Shown in pieces: positions 50,179 through 58,414 of a stretch of 64,000 nt of DNA (within the stretch, counting starts at the first letter, position 1; each line of letters opens with the position of its first letter). The position numbers were made by a program, and so were the translations under genes. A model generated the notes under the pieces. That model did not search any database, had not been told where the DNA came from, and worked only from the letters and a program-made list of their open reading frames with translations. This DNA comes from Solirubrum puertoriconensis (GTDB taxonomy: Bacteria > Bacteroidota > Bacteroidia > Cytophagales > Hymenobacteraceae): assembly GCF_001483135.1 (NCBI RefSeq), contig NZ_LNAL01000003.1:682001-746000 (forward strand), written 5' to 3'.

Positions 50179-52495
50179 GCCTAGGGAAGTAAACCGAGAA
50201 CTGGGAGCCTATGCCCGGCTCGCTGCTGACCTCAATTTTGCCGCCCGCGTTTTCGACGCTGCGCTTTACCATGTACAGGCCCACGCCCGAGCCCTCCACG
50301 TGGCCGTGCAGGCGCCGGAACATGGTAAATAGTTGCTGCTGCTGCTCCGGCTCGAGGCCCAGGCCGTTATCCTGCACGTGCAGTACCGTAAACGACTCTT
50401 GCAGCTCGCAGTAGATGCGGATGTGCGGCGCCCGCTCGGGGTGGCGGTACTTGAGCGCGTTGCTGAGCAGGTTGTACACCACCGAACGCAAATTGCGCGG
50501 CGAAAACGATACGCTGGGGCAGTCGCTTAAGTCGGCTTCGAGGTGGGCCCCGGTTTGCTCGATCAGCGGCTGCAAGTCCTGGTACACATCGTCGTACACG
50601 GTAGCTAGGGCTACTTGCACAGGCGGCTGATCGAACTCCTTCTGCAGCTTGGTTACCTCGCTGAGGTAGCCAATGGTGCGCTTAAAGCGCTCCACCGATT
50701 CGTGCATCATGTGCAGCACCGGCGCTAGCTCGGGGCTGCTAAGCGAAGCCTCCGGCAACTGGTGCTCCAGCAAATCGAGCAGTCCCTCAATGTTGGTAAT
50801 GGGCACCCGCAAATCGTGCGAGGCGCTGTAAATAAAGTTATCGAGGTCGACGTTGGTGCGTACCAGCCGCTCGTTGGTGGCCTGCAGTTGCTTGTTGAGC
50901 GCGCGGGCCTCGTCGCGGGCGGTGCGTAGCTGCTGGGTGAGGCGCTGCAGGGCCTGCTCGGCCAACTGGCGCTCGTGTATGTCGAACACGGTACCCACAA
51001 TGCCCTCGTACTCGCCGGCCGCATTGTAGCGCGGCATGCCCGCATCAATAGCCCAGCGGTACTGCCCATCGTGGCGGCGCAGGCGGTACACTATCCTGAA
51101 GGGTACTTGATGTTTATTGGCTTCCAGAAAAGCCTGTTCGGCAGCTGGAGCATCGTCGGGGTGCACGGCATTCAGCCACCCAATACCTAGGGCCTCGGCC
51201 TCTTGCTGGCCGGTGTAGCTGTACCACTGCCGGTTGAGGTAGGTGCATTGCCCTTCGGGGTCGGTTACCCACACCATTGAGGGCAGGCTATCGGCCATGG
51301 AGCGGAAGTACTCCTCGCTTTCGAGCAACACGTGCTGCAGGCGCTTCTGCTCATGAATATCGGTATCGGTGCCAAACCAGCGGGTAATGTTGCCCTCGGC
51401 ATCGCGCGAGGGAGAGGCCCGCACCAAAAACCACCGAAACTCGCCGCTGGCATTGCGCAACCGCGCTTCTATCTCATAGGGCGTGCCGTGCGCGAGCGAG
51501 GCGTTCCAGTGCTGCTGCAGGCGGGGCAAATCGGCGGGGTGAAAATAGGCCGCCCAACCATTGCCCTGGCATTGCTCCCAAGTGCTGCCGGTGTAACGGT
51601 ACCACTGCTCATTGTAGTAGTCAACCTCGCCTTCGGGGGTAGCTGTCCAGACGAGCTGATCGATGGCATTAGTAAGCGTAAACAACTCCTGCTGAATGCG
51701 TTGTATTTGCTGCTGCGCCACTACCTGCTCCGTTACTTCGTGGCTGAACACCACCACGCCGTCTACGCGCCCGTGCTCATCAAAGCGCGCCTGCTGAATG
51801 TAGTTGAAGTAGCCCATTTCGGTGGGCCCATCGAGCGTGCGTTGGATCGGGAGCAGCACGCCTTGCGCCTCGTGCGAAATGCCGGTTTCGTATACCCGCC
51901 GCAGCGAGGAATACGCCGGGTGCCCAGCCGCCTCGGGCACTGCCTCGAGCAAGGGCCGACCCACCAGCTCGCGGCCCGGAAACAACTGCTCGTAAGCGGT
52001 GTTAATCAGCTCGTAGACAAAGTCGGGGCCTGCCATCATGCAAATGGCCGTGGGCGCGTGCCGAAACAACCGCTCCAGCCGACTGCCCAGTGCCAAGGCG
52101 TTGGGGTCGGCCGAGGCACCTAGGGCTGCCGCGGGGGCAGTGGCCTGGGCAAAACCCAAGGCCAACCCTTCGCCGAAGCACTGTATTGCCAACTGCCAGG
52201 CCGCCGCGGTGCCATCGGGCATGGCAGGCAGCAGCACCTGCATGGCTTGGCCCGATTGGTATACCTGCTGGCAATGCTCCAGCACCTGTCGGCTACCTAG
52301 GGGGGCAAAGCAAGTGCTAAGGGGCAAGTTGGGCTCGGCTGGCTGGCGCAGCACTTGTTGCGCGGCCTGGTTGAGGTGCGTTACCACAAAGTCGGCAGCC
52401 AGGGGCGCAGCAGGCTGCAGCAGTGCCACCGGCGACAGCGACACGTTGAGCAGGGTTTGAGCAAGCTCAGGAGTAGAAATCGGGTGGTTTGACAA
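50156..52495 (-). CDS. Multi-PAS-domain sensor histidine kinase
   Basis: 779 residues, no membrane segment, so cytosolic. An N-terminal region of about 125 residues looks like a degraded PAS module. Then come three clear PAS/PAC units (for example LERLFRHAPTAICMMAGPDF near 137, TNAIDQLVWTATPEGEVDYY near 279 and MADSLPSMVWVTDPEGQCTY near 402). A coiled linker leads to the HisKA dimerisation helix NFIYSASHDLRVPITNIEGL (phosphoacceptor His near 558). The HATPase domain has NLLSNALKYRHPE near 670, VQDNGLGLEPEQQQQLF near 700 and EGSGVGLYMVKRSVENAGG near 727. It probably senses several cues through PAS folds; no response regulator is adjacent. Confidence 0.93.
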   Translation of the reverse strand: MSNHPISTPELAQTLLNVSLSPVALLQPAAPLAADFVVTHLNQAAQQVLRQPAEPNLPLSTCFAPLGSRQVLEHCQQVYQSGQAMQVLLPAMPDGTAAAWQLAIQCFGEGLALGFAQATAPAAALGASADPNALALGSRLERLFRHAPTAICMMAGPDFVYELINTAYEQLFPGRELVGRPLLEAVPEAAGHPAYSSLRRVYETGISHEAQGVLLPIQRTLDGPTEMGYFNYIQQARFDEHGRVDGVVVFSHEVTEQVVAQQQIQRIQQELFTLTNAIDQLVWTATPEGEVDYYNEQWYRYTGSTWEQCQGNGWAAYFHPADLPRLQQHWNASLAHGTPYEIEARLRNASGEFRWFLVRASPSRDAEGNITRWFGTDTDIHEQKRLQHVLLESEEYFRSMADSLPSMVWVTDPEGQCTYLNRQWYSYTGQQEAEALGIGWLNAVHPDDAPAAEQAFLEANKHQVPFRIVYRLRRHDGQYRWAIDAGMPRYNAAGEYEGIVGTVFDIHERQLAEQALQRLTQQLRTARDEARALNKQLQATNERLVRTNVDLDNFIYSASHDLRVPITNIEGLLDLLEHQLPEASLSSPELAPVLHMMHESVERFKRTIGYLSEVTKLQKEFDQPPVQVALATVYDDVYQDLQPLIEQTGAHLEADLSDCPSVSFSPRNLRSVVYNLLSNALKYRHPERAPHIRIYCELQESFTVLHVQDNGLGLEPEQQQQLFTMFRRLHGHVEGSGVGLYMVKRSVENAGGKIEVSSEPGIGSQFSVYFPRLTSATPA

Positions 52496-52666
52496 GGCTG
52501 ATGGAGGGAGCAGGGCACATGGGCTGCAGCCCGAAGGTAAGACTATGTAAATAGGTTGCTAAGCAGGGGCTGCTCTGGCTCAGGTCGGCAACGGGCAGCT
52601 GAGCGAGGCGTGCTAGGCAACCAAGCGCAAAGCCGCCGTTGCGCCGGCGCGGTTTGCAAACCGCTC

Positions 52667-53059
52667 ATGACCCGGCAAATAGCCGCGCAATTGCTTTCCG
52701 CGTACAAAACCCGGATATCCACCAAGATGGAGCGACTACATCCTGCTTTACGGCATTTGCAACAGCTACACGGGCGGCTGCTTGGGCTCAACGAATTCAC
52801 GTCCGAGCACCGCGCCGAGATGCTGCGCCTTACCAATGAGGCGCTACCCGAGCTCGAGCGCCTGGCCTCGGTGGATATTACTGTGCCTTGGCAGCGCCAA
52901 GTGCGGGCCAGCCGCGAGTTGGTAGAAATGGCCGCCGCCGAGGCCGCCAAGCCTTTGCCGCAGTGGCGGCTGGTGCTTACCGCCCTCAGCGGAGCGCTGT
53001 ACCCATGGGCGCATTTGCCAGCCCTGCCGCGTACCTCGCCCAACGCTAATGCCGGCTAA
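52667..53059 (+). CDS. Hypothetical helical protein
   Basis: 130 residues from ATG 52667 (a longer in-frame reading upstream lacks a convincing start). Mostly helical, with MTRQIAAQLLSAYKTRISTK, MERLHPALRHLQQLHGRLLG, FTSEHRAEMLRLTNEALPEL and SRELVEMAAAEAAKPLPQWR, ending in a Pro/Asn-rich tail. No motif or membrane segment. It is divergent from the PAS kinase and convergent with the Gfo/Idh gene, with a long perfect palindrome between them. Confidence 0.6.
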   Translation: MTRQIAAQLLSAYKTRISTKMERLHPALRHLQQLHGRLLGLNEFTSEHRAEMLRLTNEALPELERLASVDITVPWQRQVRASRELVEMAAAEAAKPLPQWRLVLTALSGALYPWAHLPALPRTSPNANAG

Positions 53060-53083
53060 GCGCCTGGCTAGCCAGGCGCTTAG
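53056..53083. terminator. Shared 28-bp perfect palindrome between convergent genes
   Basis: CTAAGCGCCTGGCT is followed directly by its own reverse complement AGCCAGGCGCTTAG with no loop. It lies between two convergent stop codons and is expected to fold as a hairpin in both transcripts, although U-tracts are weak. Confidence 0.7.
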
Positions 53084-53093
53084 CCCCTAGCAG

Positions 53094-54248
53094 CTACACC
53101 TTAATGGCTTTGCCCTTGCGGGCCGACTCGTAAATGGCCATGATGTAGCGCACATCGCGCAAGCCCTCTTCCCCGGGCGTGCGGGGCGTTTTGTTTTGCA
53201 TGATGCACTCCGAGAGGTGGTCCATTTCGGCGGCAAACTGGTTGCCTTCTTTAAGCTGCGGCTCCTCCTTGCCGTCCTGCTTGCCGATCTTCATGTTGTG
53301 CTTGTCGTAGTCGGAGAGGGGGTCGAGGTCGAGCCAACCTTTGTCGCCGAATATGCGGCCGCGCTTCACCGTTTCGTAGCTGTACGACGACGTGCACGAA
53401 GCCAGCACCCCGCTCGGAAAGCGCAAGGTAAAGGCCACGTTGTCTTCTACTTCCTTGAAGCGGGGGTCGTTCGGGTCGGAGGAAATTTGGGCGGTAACTT
53501 CCACGGGTTCCTCGCCCGTGAAATAGCGCGCAGCATTCAGCGAGTAAATGCCGATGTCCATCAGCGAGCCGCCACCGGCCAGTTTCTTTTGCACGCGCCA
53601 GGTGTCGGCCTTGTCTTCGGTGGGCTTCACGAGGCGGCCGTGGTCGGAGGTAATAAAGCGAATCTTGCCCAACTCGCCCTTTCGGATGCGCTCGATGGCG
53701 TTCAGGTTGAAGGGCTCGTACTGGCAGCGGTAGGCAATCATTAGCTGCTTGCCCGCTTTTTTGCTCGCGTCAATCATCTTCTGGCAGTCCTCCACAGAGG
53801 TGGCCATGGGCTTTTCGCACAGCACGTGCTTGCCGGCCTGCGCCGCCCGAATGGTGTACTCGGCGTGCATGCTGTTGGGCAAGATAATGTACACTACATC
53901 CACCTCGGGGTTGTCCTTGATGCTGTCGAAGTTCTGGTAGCTATAAATGTTCTTCTCCTGGAGGCCGTATTCCTGCGCCAGCTTTTTGGCTTTGTCGGGC
54001 GAGCCGCTTACCAAGGCTACCAGCCGGGAGTGTTGGCAATCCTTGAAGTTGGGCATGATTTCCTCGGTGGCAAATTTGCCCAGGCCAACAATGGCCCAGC
54101 CGAGTTTCTTCTTGTCGTTGTTTTGCATAGCGGCGGTGAGTGGTTGAGCGAGCGAGGCAGCGGCAGCACCCGGCCCGGCTAGCGCTGCCATTGCAGCACC
54201 CAGCCCAGCCTGGCGCAAAAACTGGCGGCGCGAATCGGTGGCATCCAT
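53094..54248 (-). CDS. Tat-exported Gfo/Idh/MocA family oxidoreductase
   Basis: 384 residues from ATG 54248. The N-terminus is a twin-arginine signal (SRRQFLRQAGLGAAMAALAG). The Rossmann NAD-binding segment reads GWAIVGLGKFATEEIMPNF near 50-68, followed by the family hallmark HVLCEKPMATSVEDCQKM near 141-158 (EKP motif lysine). SLMDIGIYSLNAARYFTGEE near 227-246 and QFAAEMDHLSECI near 340 are typical of sugar dehydrogenases of this family. It probably oxidises a sugar or polyol in the periplasm with a tightly bound NADP, as in glucose-fructose oxidoreductase. No sugar uptake genes are adjacent. Confidence 0.92.
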   Translation of the reverse strand: MDATDSRRQFLRQAGLGAAMAALAGPGAAAASLAQPLTAAMQNNDKKKLGWAIVGLGKFATEEIMPNFKDCQHSRLVALVSGSPDKAKKLAQEYGLQEKNIYSYQNFDSIKDNPEVDVVYIILPNSMHAEYTIRAAQAGKHVLCEKPMATSVEDCQKMIDASKKAGKQLMIAYRCQYEPFNLNAIERIRKGELGKIRFITSDHGRLVKPTEDKADTWRVQKKLAGGGSLMDIGIYSLNAARYFTGEEPVEVTAQISSDPNDPRFKEVEDNVAFTLRFPSGVLASCTSSYSYETVKRGRIFGDKGWLDLDPLSDYDKHNMKIGKQDGKEEPQLKEGNQFAAEMDHLSECIMQNKTPRTPGEEGLRDVRYIMAIYESARKGKAIKV

Positions 54249-54382
54249 AAGCAATTGCGCATGTGGGTAATAGCAGGGCTAACGGCACGGCCCAAGGCGG
54301 GGTTGCGAGGCCGTGCGTGCGCGCTTGCTAAAGCCTGCCTTGCCGCCACATGCGGCGCTGCACTTAGGTAGCCGCAGCTCTC

Positions 54383-54438
54383 AACCGGCACCGCCCGCTC
54401 CTAGGCAGCTGTGGGCCTAGGAGCGGGCGGTGCCGGTT
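54383..54438. terminator. Perfect 24-bp hairpin containing two CCTAGG sites
   Basis: The arms 54383-54406 and 54415-54438 are perfectly complementary across loop AGCTGTGG. CCTAGG occurs in both arms near the loop. It lies 28 bp downstream of the PAP2 gene stop (minus strand). No U-tract is visible, so termination or RNA stabilisation are both possible. Confidence 0.7.
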
Positions 54439-54465
54439 GGTTATGTGCAGCTAAAGCAGCCCAAC

Positions 54466-55263
54466 CTAGGGGCGCCAAACCACCGTAAGGCCTGCTGCGC
54501 CGGGGTAGGCCAGCGGGGCAATACTGTAGCGGCCAGGCAAAGGTTTGCGGCCCCAGCGGTTGCGGTGCGTGAGGTAGCCCAAGTGCGCCGACAAAATGCC
54601 TACGCCGGCACCTGCCACCACATCGGATTTCCAATGGCGGTTGTTGAGCATGCGCAGTGCGGCCACGCTCGTGGCAATGGTATAAGCGCCCACGCCGTAC
54701 CACTGGCTTTTGTCGCGGAACTCGGTGTGCACAATGCTGGCCGCCAGAAAAGCCTGCGCCGTGTGGCCCGACGGAAACGAGTTGCGCGTACTGCCATCGG
54801 GGCGCAAAATCTTGGTGGTGTTCTTCAGCGTGAAGGTGGTAGCAGCAAAAATGGCTTCCGACTTCAGCACTACCAACAAAATGTTCAGCCGGTCGTCGCG
54901 GGTTTCCACGCCCGAAAGCTCCACGGCTGCTAGCTCGAGATACGGCGCGAGAATCAGGAAATCATCGATGCGGGTGCGGAAGTTGGGAAACCGCCGCTGG
55001 ATGTCGCGCTGCGCATCGTAGCTGCTGTACAGGCCGCGCCCGTTGATGGTGCTTACCCCGTAGCCGATCAGCGCCGCCGGCACCACGGTAGCGCGCACCA
55101 GCTTGCCCTTGTACCAAGGCTGTTTGCCGGGTGCGGGCACGCCGCCGGGGTTTTCGTATTTACGAACGGTATCGGGCACCGCTGCGGGCGCCAGTGGCGT
55201 TTGGGCTTGTGCCACTATGGGCAGCAAGCTTGCCAGGAAAAGAAGAAAGCGGGTAACAGACAT
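54466..55263 (-). CDS. PAP2-family phosphatase
   Basis: 265 residues. A signal peptide (LLFLASLLPIVAQAQ) precedes a membrane-helical core. The three phosphatase motifs are KILRPDGSTRNSFPSGHTAQ near 152-171 (KxxxxxxRP and PSGH) and LRMLNNRHWKSDVVAG near 206-221 (SR/NR-xxxxxH-xxxD type). It hydrolyses a lipid phosphate such as undecaprenyl diphosphate or phosphatidic acid on the periplasmic side. The gene follows the universal stress protein gene on the same strand but a hairpin lies between them. Confidence 0.9.
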   Translation of the reverse strand: MSVTRFLLFLASLLPIVAQAQTPLAPAAVPDTVRKYENPGGVPAPGKQPWYKGKLVRATVVPAALIGYGVSTINGRGLYSSYDAQRDIQRRFPNFRTRIDDFLILAPYLELAAVELSGVETRDDRLNILLVVLKSEAIFAATTFTLKNTTKILRPDGSTRNSFPSGHTAQAFLAASIVHTEFRDKSQWYGVGAYTIATSVAALRMLNNRHWKSDVVAGAGVGILSAHLGYLTHRNRWGRKPLPGRYSIAPLAYPGAAGLTVVWRP

Positions 55264-55265
55264 AC

Positions 55266-55298
55266 AAGCCGGAGTACCTGCAAAGGTACTCCGGTGTT
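55266..55298 (-). terminator. Hairpin between USP and PAP2 genes
   Basis: CCGGAGTACC (55269-55278) pairs with GGTACTCCGG (55285-55294) across six bases. On the minus strand the downstream TTGTATG is only moderately T-rich. It would end the USP transcript just before the PAP2 start codon. Confidence 0.6.
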
Positions 55299-55326
55299 AT
55301 GGATGAGCTAACTGCGTTAATCTGAC

Positions 55327-56136
55327 CTAGGCTACTTCGGGCAGCACCAGCACGGGCAGGCGGGCTTCGCGCACCACAGCGGCCGTTACGCTTTCGTGGA
55401 AAAGCTGCCCCAAAAAGCTGCGGCGGCGTGCTATCAGCACCAACAGATCGGGCTGTAGCATGGCCGTGGCATCGGCAATGCCAGCCGCGGGGCTCGCGCC
55501 GCTGAAGCCGTTGGCTTGGGCGCTGGCAAACCCAGCCGTGAGGCCGGCGTGCTGCGCGTTGGCAAAGGCCCGGCCGGGGTTGTTGCTTCCTTCTTCGTTA
55601 CTTACGTGCAGCACGGTTAGCGCCGCGCTGCCCAGCAGGGGTTGCAGCGTTTGGGTGGCGTGGGTGCTCGGCAGGGGCTGGTCGTCGATGGCGAGCAGCA
55701 CTTGCCGCGGCGTCACCGCGCCGGCGGCGTTGTGAGGCACTATCAGCAGGGGGCAGGCTACGTGGCGCAGCACTTCGAGCGAGGTAGTGTGGTCCAACTC
55801 TTCGGGAATGTTGCTCAGGTCGGGGCGGCCCACCACAATCAACGAGGCCTTGTAGCGGCGGGCCGCTTCGGCCAGTTCAGCGCCAACGTCGCCGCGCTCA
55901 AGGGCGCAGGTAGCCCGCACCCCGGCCGGCAAGGCATGCAGGCGCTGTTGCAGCAGGTCGTTGGCTTGACTTTCGCTGTGTTCAGAAGTCGCCGTGAAAG
56001 CGCGTGGGCTTAGCAACGAGGGGCGTACGTGCAGCAGCACCAGGTGTGCCCCCGTAGGCGCGGCCAGCGAGGCGGCGTACTGCAAGGCGTGGTCGGCTAC
56101 GGGCGAAAAGTCGGTAAGAACTAGCAGGGTGAGCAT
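55327..56136 (-). CDS. Universal stress protein family protein (tandem domain)
   Basis: 269 residues if the start is ATG 56136 (MLTLLVLTDFSPVADHALQY); ATG 56148 would add four residues. Two UspA-like domains are present: residues 1-135 with the strand LTLLVLTDFSPVADHALQYA and VGRPDLSNIPEELDHTTSLE, and residues 145-269 with VLLAIDDQPLPSTHATQTL. The last domain ends ARRRSFLGQLFHESVTAAVV then LPVLVLPE, close to the G-2x-G-9x-G pattern but with the glycines replaced. Likely a cytosolic stress-response protein related to the one at 30249. The stop codon TAG lies in CCTAGG. Confidence 0.85.
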   Translation of the reverse strand: MLTLLVLTDFSPVADHALQYAASLAAPTGAHLVLLHVRPSLLSPRAFTATSEHSESQANDLLQQRLHALPAGVRATCALERGDVGAELAEAARRYKASLIVVGRPDLSNIPEELDHTTSLEVLRHVACPLLIVPHNAAGAVTPRQVLLAIDDQPLPSTHATQTLQPLLGSAALTVLHVSNEEGSNNPGRAFANAQHAGLTAGFASAQANGFSGASPAAGIADATAMLQPDLLVLIARRRSFLGQLFHESVTAAVVREARLPVLVLPEVA

Positions 56137-56287
56137 GGTAGCGTGCATTAGCCAGGTACCTGATAACAATGCGCTGGCGTTGCAGTTTACAACCTGCGTG
56201 TTAATGGATGATTACCTAGTGCAAAAAATAGCCTAGATAGCCCAGGTGCCGGGGGCTGATGAGGACACGCAATACCTGGACTCGGGA

Positions 56288-56818
56288 TTATGCGCTAATG
56301 GAAGCCGCAGGGGGTTCGGTGACGGAAGTTTCGGCCCCCACTATTGGGCTGCGCCGCTCCAGCAGTACCACGTTGCGCCACTGCCCGTGCAGCTGGCCCA
56401 GCCGCTCGCGGAAGCCCACGGTGCGAAAACCTGCTTTGGCGTGCAGAGCCAGGCTGGCGGTGTTCTCCTGCAAAATGCCGGCTTGCAGCGTCCAGATACT
56501 GTTGGCTTCCGACGCTTGCACCAGCGCCTGCAGCAATTGCAATCCTACGCCTTGTCCGCGCGCTTCTGCAGCCACATACACGCTCACCTCGGCCACGCCG
56601 CCGTACACGCATCGGCCCGATACCGGACTTAGCGCAGCCCAGCCCACCACGTGTTGCTGCTCGTTGAGGGCTACCAGCCGGCTGTGGCCTAGGTGCCCGG
56701 CATTCCAGGCAGCCCAGGTGGGTATTTGGGTTTCGAAGGTAGCATTGCCGGTAGCTATGCCCTGGGCGTAAATAGCTTGCACGGCAGGCCAGTGGTGTTC
56801 GGTTAATGGCAGCATCAT
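56288..56818 (-). CDS. Phosphinothricin/arsinothricin-type GNAT acetyltransferase
   Basis: 176 residues from the first ATG of a double ATG at 56818. The sequence ALTEHHW-like MMLPLTEHHWPAVQAIYAQG, GNATFETQIPTWAAWNAGH near 23-41 and the acetyl-CoA loop YVAAEARGQGVGLQLLQAL near 79-97 are typical of phosphinothricin N-acetyltransferases (Bar/Pat, ArsN1). NTASLALHAKAGFRTVGF near 117-134 and LERLGQ-type ERLGQLHGQWRNVVLLER complete the pattern. In arsenic operons such enzymes (ArsN1) acetylate arsinothricin. Here the gene is 37 bp downstream of arsI and in the same direction, which supports this role, but general amino-acid acetylation cannot be excluded. Confidence 0.85.
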   Translation of the reverse strand: MMLPLTEHHWPAVQAIYAQGIATGNATFETQIPTWAAWNAGHLGHSRLVALNEQQHVVGWAALSPVSGRCVYGGVAEVSVYVAAEARGQGVGLQLLQALVQASEANSIWTLQAGILQENTASLALHAKAGFRTVGFRERLGQLHGQWRNVVLLERRSPIVGAETSVTEPPAASISA

Positions 56819-56855
56819 GGCACCGGAGTGGTTTGTAAGTGGCAAGCGGGAGAGG

Positions 56856-57407
56856 CTAGCAATTGCTGCCAGTTGCACAGCAAGCAGAGGCCGTGGGGGC
56901 AGCGGTATCAGCCAATGTAAAAGTCATGGGCGCCGTAACCAGCTTTTCCGCCGGTGGGGGCGCAATGCAGCACTGGCTGCTGGCGCCGGCCGCGTCGAGG
57001 TCGTCGTAGTGCGGGTCGTTGAACTCGGCATCTTCGTGGAAGTAGTACACCTCCCATTCCACGCCGTCGGGGTCGTTTACCCAAAACTTGTCTTGCTTGG
57101 CGTAGCAGCAGTTGGTGCCGATTTCCTGCCGCTGCACCAGCCCGGCTGCTTCGGCCGCCGCTAAACGCTGCTGCAATTGCGCTGGCGTTTCTACCTGAAA
57201 CCCTAGGTGGCCGAAGTGGCTTTGCACGCGCGCCGGGTTCTGCACGAAAGAGATAATCAGCGAAGGTGCGTCGAGTACGTACTTGGCGTAACCGGGCTTG
57301 ATTTTGCTCGCGGGCTGGCCGAAAAACGTGTTGTAGAAGCTAATAGTAGCCTCGATGTTGGATACGTACAGCGACACGTGCATGCGGGGGAAAGAAGCAG
57401 TTTTCAT
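56856..57407 (-). CDS. arsI: ArsI/CadI-type C-As lyase (vicinal oxygen chelate dioxygenase)
   Basis: 183 residues. It is a vicinal oxygen chelate fold protein with metal ligands His10 (MHVSLYVSNI), His67 (SHFGHLGFQV) and Glu119 (GVEWEVYYFHE), and the substrate-binding pair Cys100-Cys101 (GTNCCYAKQDKFWV). These correspond with a near-constant offset to His5, His62, Glu115 and Cys96-Cys97 of the Bacillus MD1 ArsI enzyme, which cleaves the carbon-arsenic bond of methylarsenite and trivalent aromatic arsenicals. The cysteine-rich end (SACCATGSNC) is common in the family and may bind metal. It lies 49 bp after arsR in the same operon. Confidence 0.9.
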   Translation of the reverse strand: MKTASFPRMHVSLYVSNIEATISFYNTFFGQPASKIKPGYAKYVLDAPSLIISFVQNPARVQSHFGHLGFQVETPAQLQQRLAAAEAAGLVQRQEIGTNCCYAKQDKFWVNDPDGVEWEVYYFHEDAEFNDPHYDDLDAAGASSQCCIAPPPAEKLVTAPMTFTLADTAAPTASACCATGSNC

Positions 57408-57456
57408 AGTTCAGAAAGGTTAGAAAGGGTTGAAGGAAAGTGCACAGTAGCTGCGC

Positions 57457-57804
57457 TTAGCAAGCACAGTTGGAGGCGGTATCGTCGTTGCAGCAGGCGG
57501 CCTGCTCCAGAAAAGCGCTGAACTGCTGTTGCACGCGGCCGAGCACGGCGGTATCGAGGCAGTAGCACACCGTGAGGCCATCGATGTCGCCGCGGATTAG
57601 CCCGGCGGCTTTTAATTCCTGCAAGTGCTGCGATACGGTGGTGCGCGACAACGGCAGCTCGGCCGCGATGTCGCCCGAAATGCAGGTTTTCTTGGCTGCC
57701 AGTAACTCGATAATGGCAATGCGGGCCGGATGGCTCAGAGCCTTGGCTATCCTGGCTAGTTGCTGCTGCGCCTCGGTAAACTCGGAAAGCTTGGCGTATG
57801 TCAT
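57457..57804 (-). CDS. arsR: ArsR/SmtB-family metalloregulatory repressor
   Basis: 115 residues from ATG 57804. The winged helix-turn-helix reads ALSHPARIAIIELLAAKKTC near 22-41, ISGDIAAELPLSRTTVSQHL near 42-61 and EL-KAAGLIRGDIDGLTVCYCL near 63-83. Cysteines occur at 41, 80, 82, 104, 105, 113 and 115. The adjacent pair 104-105 in the C-terminal tail resembles the paired site of methylarsenite-responsive ArsR proteins; CVCDL of the classical alpha-3 site is absent. It probably represses its own operon by binding the palindrome over its promoter and releases it on binding trivalent arsenicals. Confidence 0.9.
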   Translation of the reverse strand: MTYAKLSEFTEAQQQLARIAKALSHPARIAIIELLAAKKTCISGDIAAELPLSRTTVSQHLQELKAAGLIRGDIDGLTVCYCLDTAVLGRVQQQFSAFLEQAACCNDDTASNCAC

Positions 57805-57816
57805 GTGTTCTTGTTG

Positions 57817-57838
57817 TATGACGCAAACATACGTCATA
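57817..57838 (-). promoter_or_regulatory. arsR operator overlapping the -7 promoter box
   Basis: TATGACG (57817-57823) and CGTCATA (57832-57838) form a perfect 7-bp inverted repeat. The eight bases between them read TATGTTTG on the minus strand, an exact match to the -7 element TAnnTTTG. A TTG-containing -33 region lies about 20 bases further upstream. A dimeric ArsR bound here would cover the promoter. Confidence 0.75.
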
Positions 57839-58004
57839 GTTAGAGCCAATGTCAAGGACACTAGCAAATAATATTTTACAAGGGCTATGTAATGTGTGCG
57901 TAAGCGCTTACAATCAGGTTATTAAGCCTAGGTGCTGAACCAGCTAGTATCTACCAACAACAGCACGGCCCGCAACTGAGCGTAGCGGGCCATGGGTGGA
58001 TGCG

Positions 58005-58301
58005 TTAGCGGGTGCGGTTGGTAGGGTCGAACCCGGTAGTGTCGTCGGTGAACGTTGGCGGGCGCGGTGTTTCGGTATCGTCGCTGCCATCGGAGTAAAT
58101 GCGGTCGGGCGTGCTGCGCGACATAATCTGGCCGTGGGTTTCGCGGTTCAGCATGGCCGTGGTGCTGCCCTCGGTATTGTTGTTTTCCTGTGCGGGAGTA
58201 GGGCGGTCCTGCGAGTCGCGCTTCTGTTGTTCTTCGCGTTCCTCCCGGGCTTGGTGGTCGTCTTTTTCGTTGTACTGCGGATGCTGTGATTTCGCTGCCA
58301 T
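58005..58301 (-). CDS. Small disordered hydrophilic protein with RETHGQI motif
   Basis: 98 residues, very rich in Asp, Glu, Gln, Ser, Thr and Arg, no hydrophobic segment, so predicted disordered. It begins MAAKSQHPQYNEKDDHQARE. The segment TTAMLNRETHGQIMSRSTPD (motif RETHGQI at 53-59) is almost identical to a segment of the next gene upstream. Similar small proteins occur in stress loci of Bacteroidota, but I know no function. It ends near a CCTAGG and the arsR promoter region is 190 bp further left. Confidence 0.65.
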   Translation of the reverse strand: MAAKSQHPQYNEKDDHQAREEREEQQKRDSQDRPTPAQENNNTEGSTTAMLNRETHGQIMSRSTPDRIYSDGSDDTETPRPPTFTDDTTGFDPTNRTR

Positions 58302-58361
58302 GGTTGCGGATGTAAGTACGGTACTGCCCTTGTGTACGTAGCTGGGCGCACCTAGGTCAAT

Positions 58362-58393
58362 AAAAAAGCCCCAGCCACGTAGGGCTAGGGCTT
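58362..58393 (-). terminator. Terminator of the small gene at 58415-58681
   Basis: AAGCCCCAGCC (58366-58376) pairs with GGCTAGGGCTT (58383-58393) with one mismatch; the A6 run before it gives a U-tract on the minus strand. Confidence 0.65.
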
Positions 58394-58414
58394 GGCTATA
58401 TGAGGCAGGCGGCG

